From NCBI GenBank assembly GCA_032433765.1, contig JAVIAB010000092.1, forward strand, positions 37,811,218 to 37,875,217: a stretch of DNA of 64,000 nucleotides. The letters run 5' to 3'. Below are positions 61,855 through 64,000 of this stretch, piece by piece (position 1 is the stretch's first letter; each line of letters starts with the position of its first letter). The notes under the pieces are model-generated. The model was given only the letters and a program-made list of their open reading frames with translations, did not search any database and had not been told where the DNA came from. The stretch comes from Megaustenia siamemsis (Eukaryota; Mollusca; Gastropoda; Stylommatophora; Ariophantidae). The translations under genes and the position numbers were made by a program.

Positions 61855-62986
61855 GAGTTATTGAGTTATTTGCGGGTCATCATCATTGTACTCCGAACAT
61901 GTCCATAGGTGCTCAGATCCCCTCCTCAGCAATTCCCTCAGTGTCCAGCGACTGACGACTCCAGTTCTATGTTGGTTGATAAGTCTTCTTACACGGCCAC
62001 CAAGTTTCTCATTTCTGGCCGTGCCCATCTTAACTCCCATTTCCATCATCCGAAGAAGTGATGTTGATCTGTGTTTGTCGAAGTCCTGTGCTCTTCCAAC
62101 ATCTCGAAGGGCATTGATGATGTCCGCCCGATCCATCGGTTGCCCGTCCTCAACGACAGCGCAGCTAGCCAACCTGTCCGCTCTCTCATTTCCCCGTACT
62201 CCCGCATGTCCAGGGACATAGACAAAGGTGACCTTACGTATTTTGGATTTCTGCAACGACTCTACCCATTGCATGCGTACATAGCCCGCCTCCACTTTTT
62301 TTATCATGCTCATCGAATCACTCAGTATACATGCGTGGATGTAGTCTTGTGACTCTAACCATCTGAATGCCTTGGTCACTGCCATCACCTCCATTGTCAT
62401 GCTACTCGTGGTCATGGCGTATGCACCACTGTCTTCCTTGGCTATTCTGCCTGCTGAGCGTGCTGTAAATGCCCATGCACTTCTTTTGTGTCGTCTTACA
62501 GATCCGTCTGTATAGATGACTGCATCTTTCTCATCGGTATTATCGCAGATGAGACCGTTGACCTCAGCATTAACCACGACCGGGTTCTGTTCCCTACTTT
62601 TCCTGTCGAGTGTGACAATACTTGAGAAAGTTCCCTTGAATGACGTAGGCACCGGTATCCACTCCTCACCAACGCTGATATTGATAAGCCCACAGACCTG
62701 TTTGATGACATCTTCTGCCCGGCCCACCCATGATTTGCCTCTTTTTAGCCTGGTACCTTTCTCTGTGTTGAGCACGTGGTGCAATGGATGCTCTGTATCT
62801 GTACTAATCTTCAGGTATGCTCGTGCTCTCCAGATCTTAATTCTGTCATCCATGGTTGGAAAGTCAAGAAGATACCTCATTGCTACACAGGGAGTGTCCC
62901 TCGTACATCCCAGGATAATGCGCATGGCTTCATTTTGTATTTTCTCCAGCCTATCAATTTGAGTCGTACTGACAGTAAGAATGGCC
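61855..62986 (-). mobile_element. RNase-H LINE 3' fragment with 11-bp target duplication
   Basis: 1,132 bp flanked by AAAATAGCTTT (61844-61854 and 62987-62997). Minus-strand 3' end of a non-LTR retrotransposon with RNase H, 5'-truncated in the region after RT. The tail is AATAACTCAATAACTC. The coding frame is fully open to its stop, so the insertion is recent compared with most repeats here. Confidence 0.92.
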
Positions 62987-63027
62987 AAAATAGCTTTTTT
63001 TCTTTTTACTAAATTTAGCTTCACCAA
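61858..63027 (-). CDS. LINE polyprotein C-terminal part with RNase H domain
   Basis: A 389-codon open frame. The first 12 or so codons come from flanking DNA, so the Met at 63027 is accidental; the element begins at AILTVSTTQIDRLEKIQNEA. The RNase H domain has all four acidic motifs: YTDGS (D174), TMEVMAV (E213), LSDSMSM (D237) and GNERAD (D284), which would degrade RNA in RNA-DNA hybrids during retrotransposition. The C-terminal part is basic and ends LRRGSEHLWTCSEYNDDD. The family is probably in the I/Jockey-like group of RNase H LINEs, but the exact clade is not decided. Without RT it cannot move by itself. Confidence 0.85.
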   Translation of the reverse strand: MVKLNLVKRKKAILAILTVSTTQIDRLEKIQNEAMRIILGCTRDTPCVAMRYLLDFPTMDDRIKIWRARAYLKISTDTEHPLHHVLNTEKGTRLKRGKSWVGRAEDVIKQVCGLINISVGEEWIPVPTSFKGTFSSIVTLDRKSREQNPVVVNAEVNGLICDNTDEKDAVIYTDGSVRRHKRSAWAFTARSAGRIAKEDSGAYAMTTSSMTMEVMAVTKAFRWLESQDYIHACILSDSMSMIKKVEAGYVRMQWVESLQKSKIRKVTFVYVPGHAGVRGNERADRLASCAVVEDGQPMDRADIINALRDVGRAQDFDKHRSTSLLRMMEMGVKMGTARNEKLGGRVRRLINQHRTGVVSRWTLRELLRRGSEHLWTCSEYNDDDPQITQ

Positions 63028-63500
63028 ATTTTGCTTTTCATGTTTTTCAGATCATTAATTTGAATCTAGCAATTCATTTTGTTTTCTGCTAATAAGTATA
63101 AAATCTTGGAAAAAATACAAGGAGAAGGTGTATTGTATGTGAAATGCTAGAAATAAATCACAATTCCTATGACTACAGTTAAATATTCTGCTGTTCATTG
63201 TTTTAAATGTTCTATAGGTGCAACCTTGCTGTCATGGAAGTGCAATGGGATTGAACATCTTTATCTCAGGTATGATGCACTGTAATTATGAGTCTCATGG
63301 CAATAGTTAATCTTTTTAATTTAAAATGTTTTCAGGTTATTAGTGCAGTTTTAGTGAAAATACAAATGTGTCTGTCACGCCTGTGGCATAAGGGAAATGT
63401 GGTGTTGATGCCCATTTTGTTTTGGAAGGATCACATTTATGGGTGATGTTCATGTTATCTGTTATTTTTATTGTTAGTATCCAGGCTGCATACATGAAAG
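62998..63500. other. Intergenic AT-rich sequence
   Basis: No feature is recognised. Confidence 0.4.
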
Positions 63501-63504
63501 AAGA

Positions 63505-64000
63505 GAAGCAAAGACAGCTACGACGACTGTAAAGACAGATCTTGGAAAGACCTGGCAAAAGCAACATACAAAGAACTAGATAAGAAAGTAAAGAGCTCTG
63601 CCAGAAGACACAAGAGAACCTATATAGAAAACCTAGAGAGAGGAGCAATGACGAGTGATAGTATAACTTAACTCTTTATAGTGTAGTGTACAGAAGATGC
63701 TAACAAACACTTTTACATTAAGTGGGGCACCTTTTATGAACAAATATTGAACCATATAAGCATCTAGTGAAGAAATAAAGTCACGATGAGCTGCACACTT
63801 TAAGGAAATCCTGAATCGATAAAAAAACCAAGGCATTTAATAGATTTTGCAGCTAACACACCAACCTCTCAGTTAGATATAAAGTTAAATGAACTCACTT
63901 TGAATGAAGTAGAGATGGCAGTAAGGCTCATGGCTAACAACAAGGCTGCAGGGGAAGATGGCATAACATCTGAGATGCTAAAAACAATGGATATCCATAA
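63505..64000 (+). mobile_element. LINE region upstream of RT, running off the right edge
   Basis: In changing frames it reads AAHFKEILNR, then NTPTSQLDIKLNELTLNEVE and MAVRLMANNKAAGEDGITSE, MLKTMDIH: the conserved region just before RT (NNKAAGEDGI corresponds to the GKAPGPDGI motif). Frameshifts lie before about 63840. The RT itself should lie beyond 64000. Confidence 0.78.

Overview
This is a eukaryotic, AT-rich, repeat-dense window from a large animal genome. Its only clearly recognisable host gene is the 3' end of an intersectin gene on the + strand. Four coding exons (2753-2835, 9805-9879, 18052-18225, 20371-20519) encode the last helix of the PH domain and the whole C-terminal C2 domain, split by introns of about 7.0, 8.2 and 2.1 kb, all in phase 1. 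An invertebrate, probably a spiralian such as a mollusc (a cephalopod would fit the intron sizes and repeat load), is the best guess. That guess is inference, not something the sequence proves.

Layout. 1-2215: a minus-strand Penelope-like element (PLE) with reverse transcriptase and GIY-YIG endonuclease remnants. 2753-20519: intersectin, with introns full of LINE and SINE fragments and two striking tandem arrays. The first is a 99-bp, 25-unit minisatellite (13745-16219) whose monomer is a 33-codon piece of a LINE RNase H domain. The second is a 25-bp, 25-unit minisatellite (19123-19747) that was interrupted by a LINE next to the last splice acceptor. 20520-43570: intergenic, with tRNA-derived SINEs, RTE-like and other LINE fragments and a decayed Tc1/mariner-like copy. 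43571-49592: an almost perfect 150-bp inverted repeat made of PLE termini, nested LINEs, and a second PLE copy with a perfect 13-bp target duplication inserted into a coding-like segment I cannot identify. 50081-52900: a complete hAT transposon with a perfect 8-bp target duplication and a transposase broken by two frameshifts. 52901-64000: nested LINEs, two SINEs, a 402-bp long-TIR MITE (59676-60077) with a perfect 8-bp target duplication, a young LINE 3' fragment with an intact RNase H frame (61855-62986), and a LINE running off the right edge.

How the pieces relate. Many insertions are dated relative to each other by nesting, by target-site duplications and by uninterrupted paralogues within the window. 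One SINE shares its 3' tail with the RNase-H LINE, which suggests that LINE mobilised it. Several SINEs with different tRNA-like heads share a central block. Nothing here looks bacterial or viral. Apart from intersectin and one unidentified coding-like stretch, most of the DNA is transposon-derived or unremarkable AT-rich sequence.
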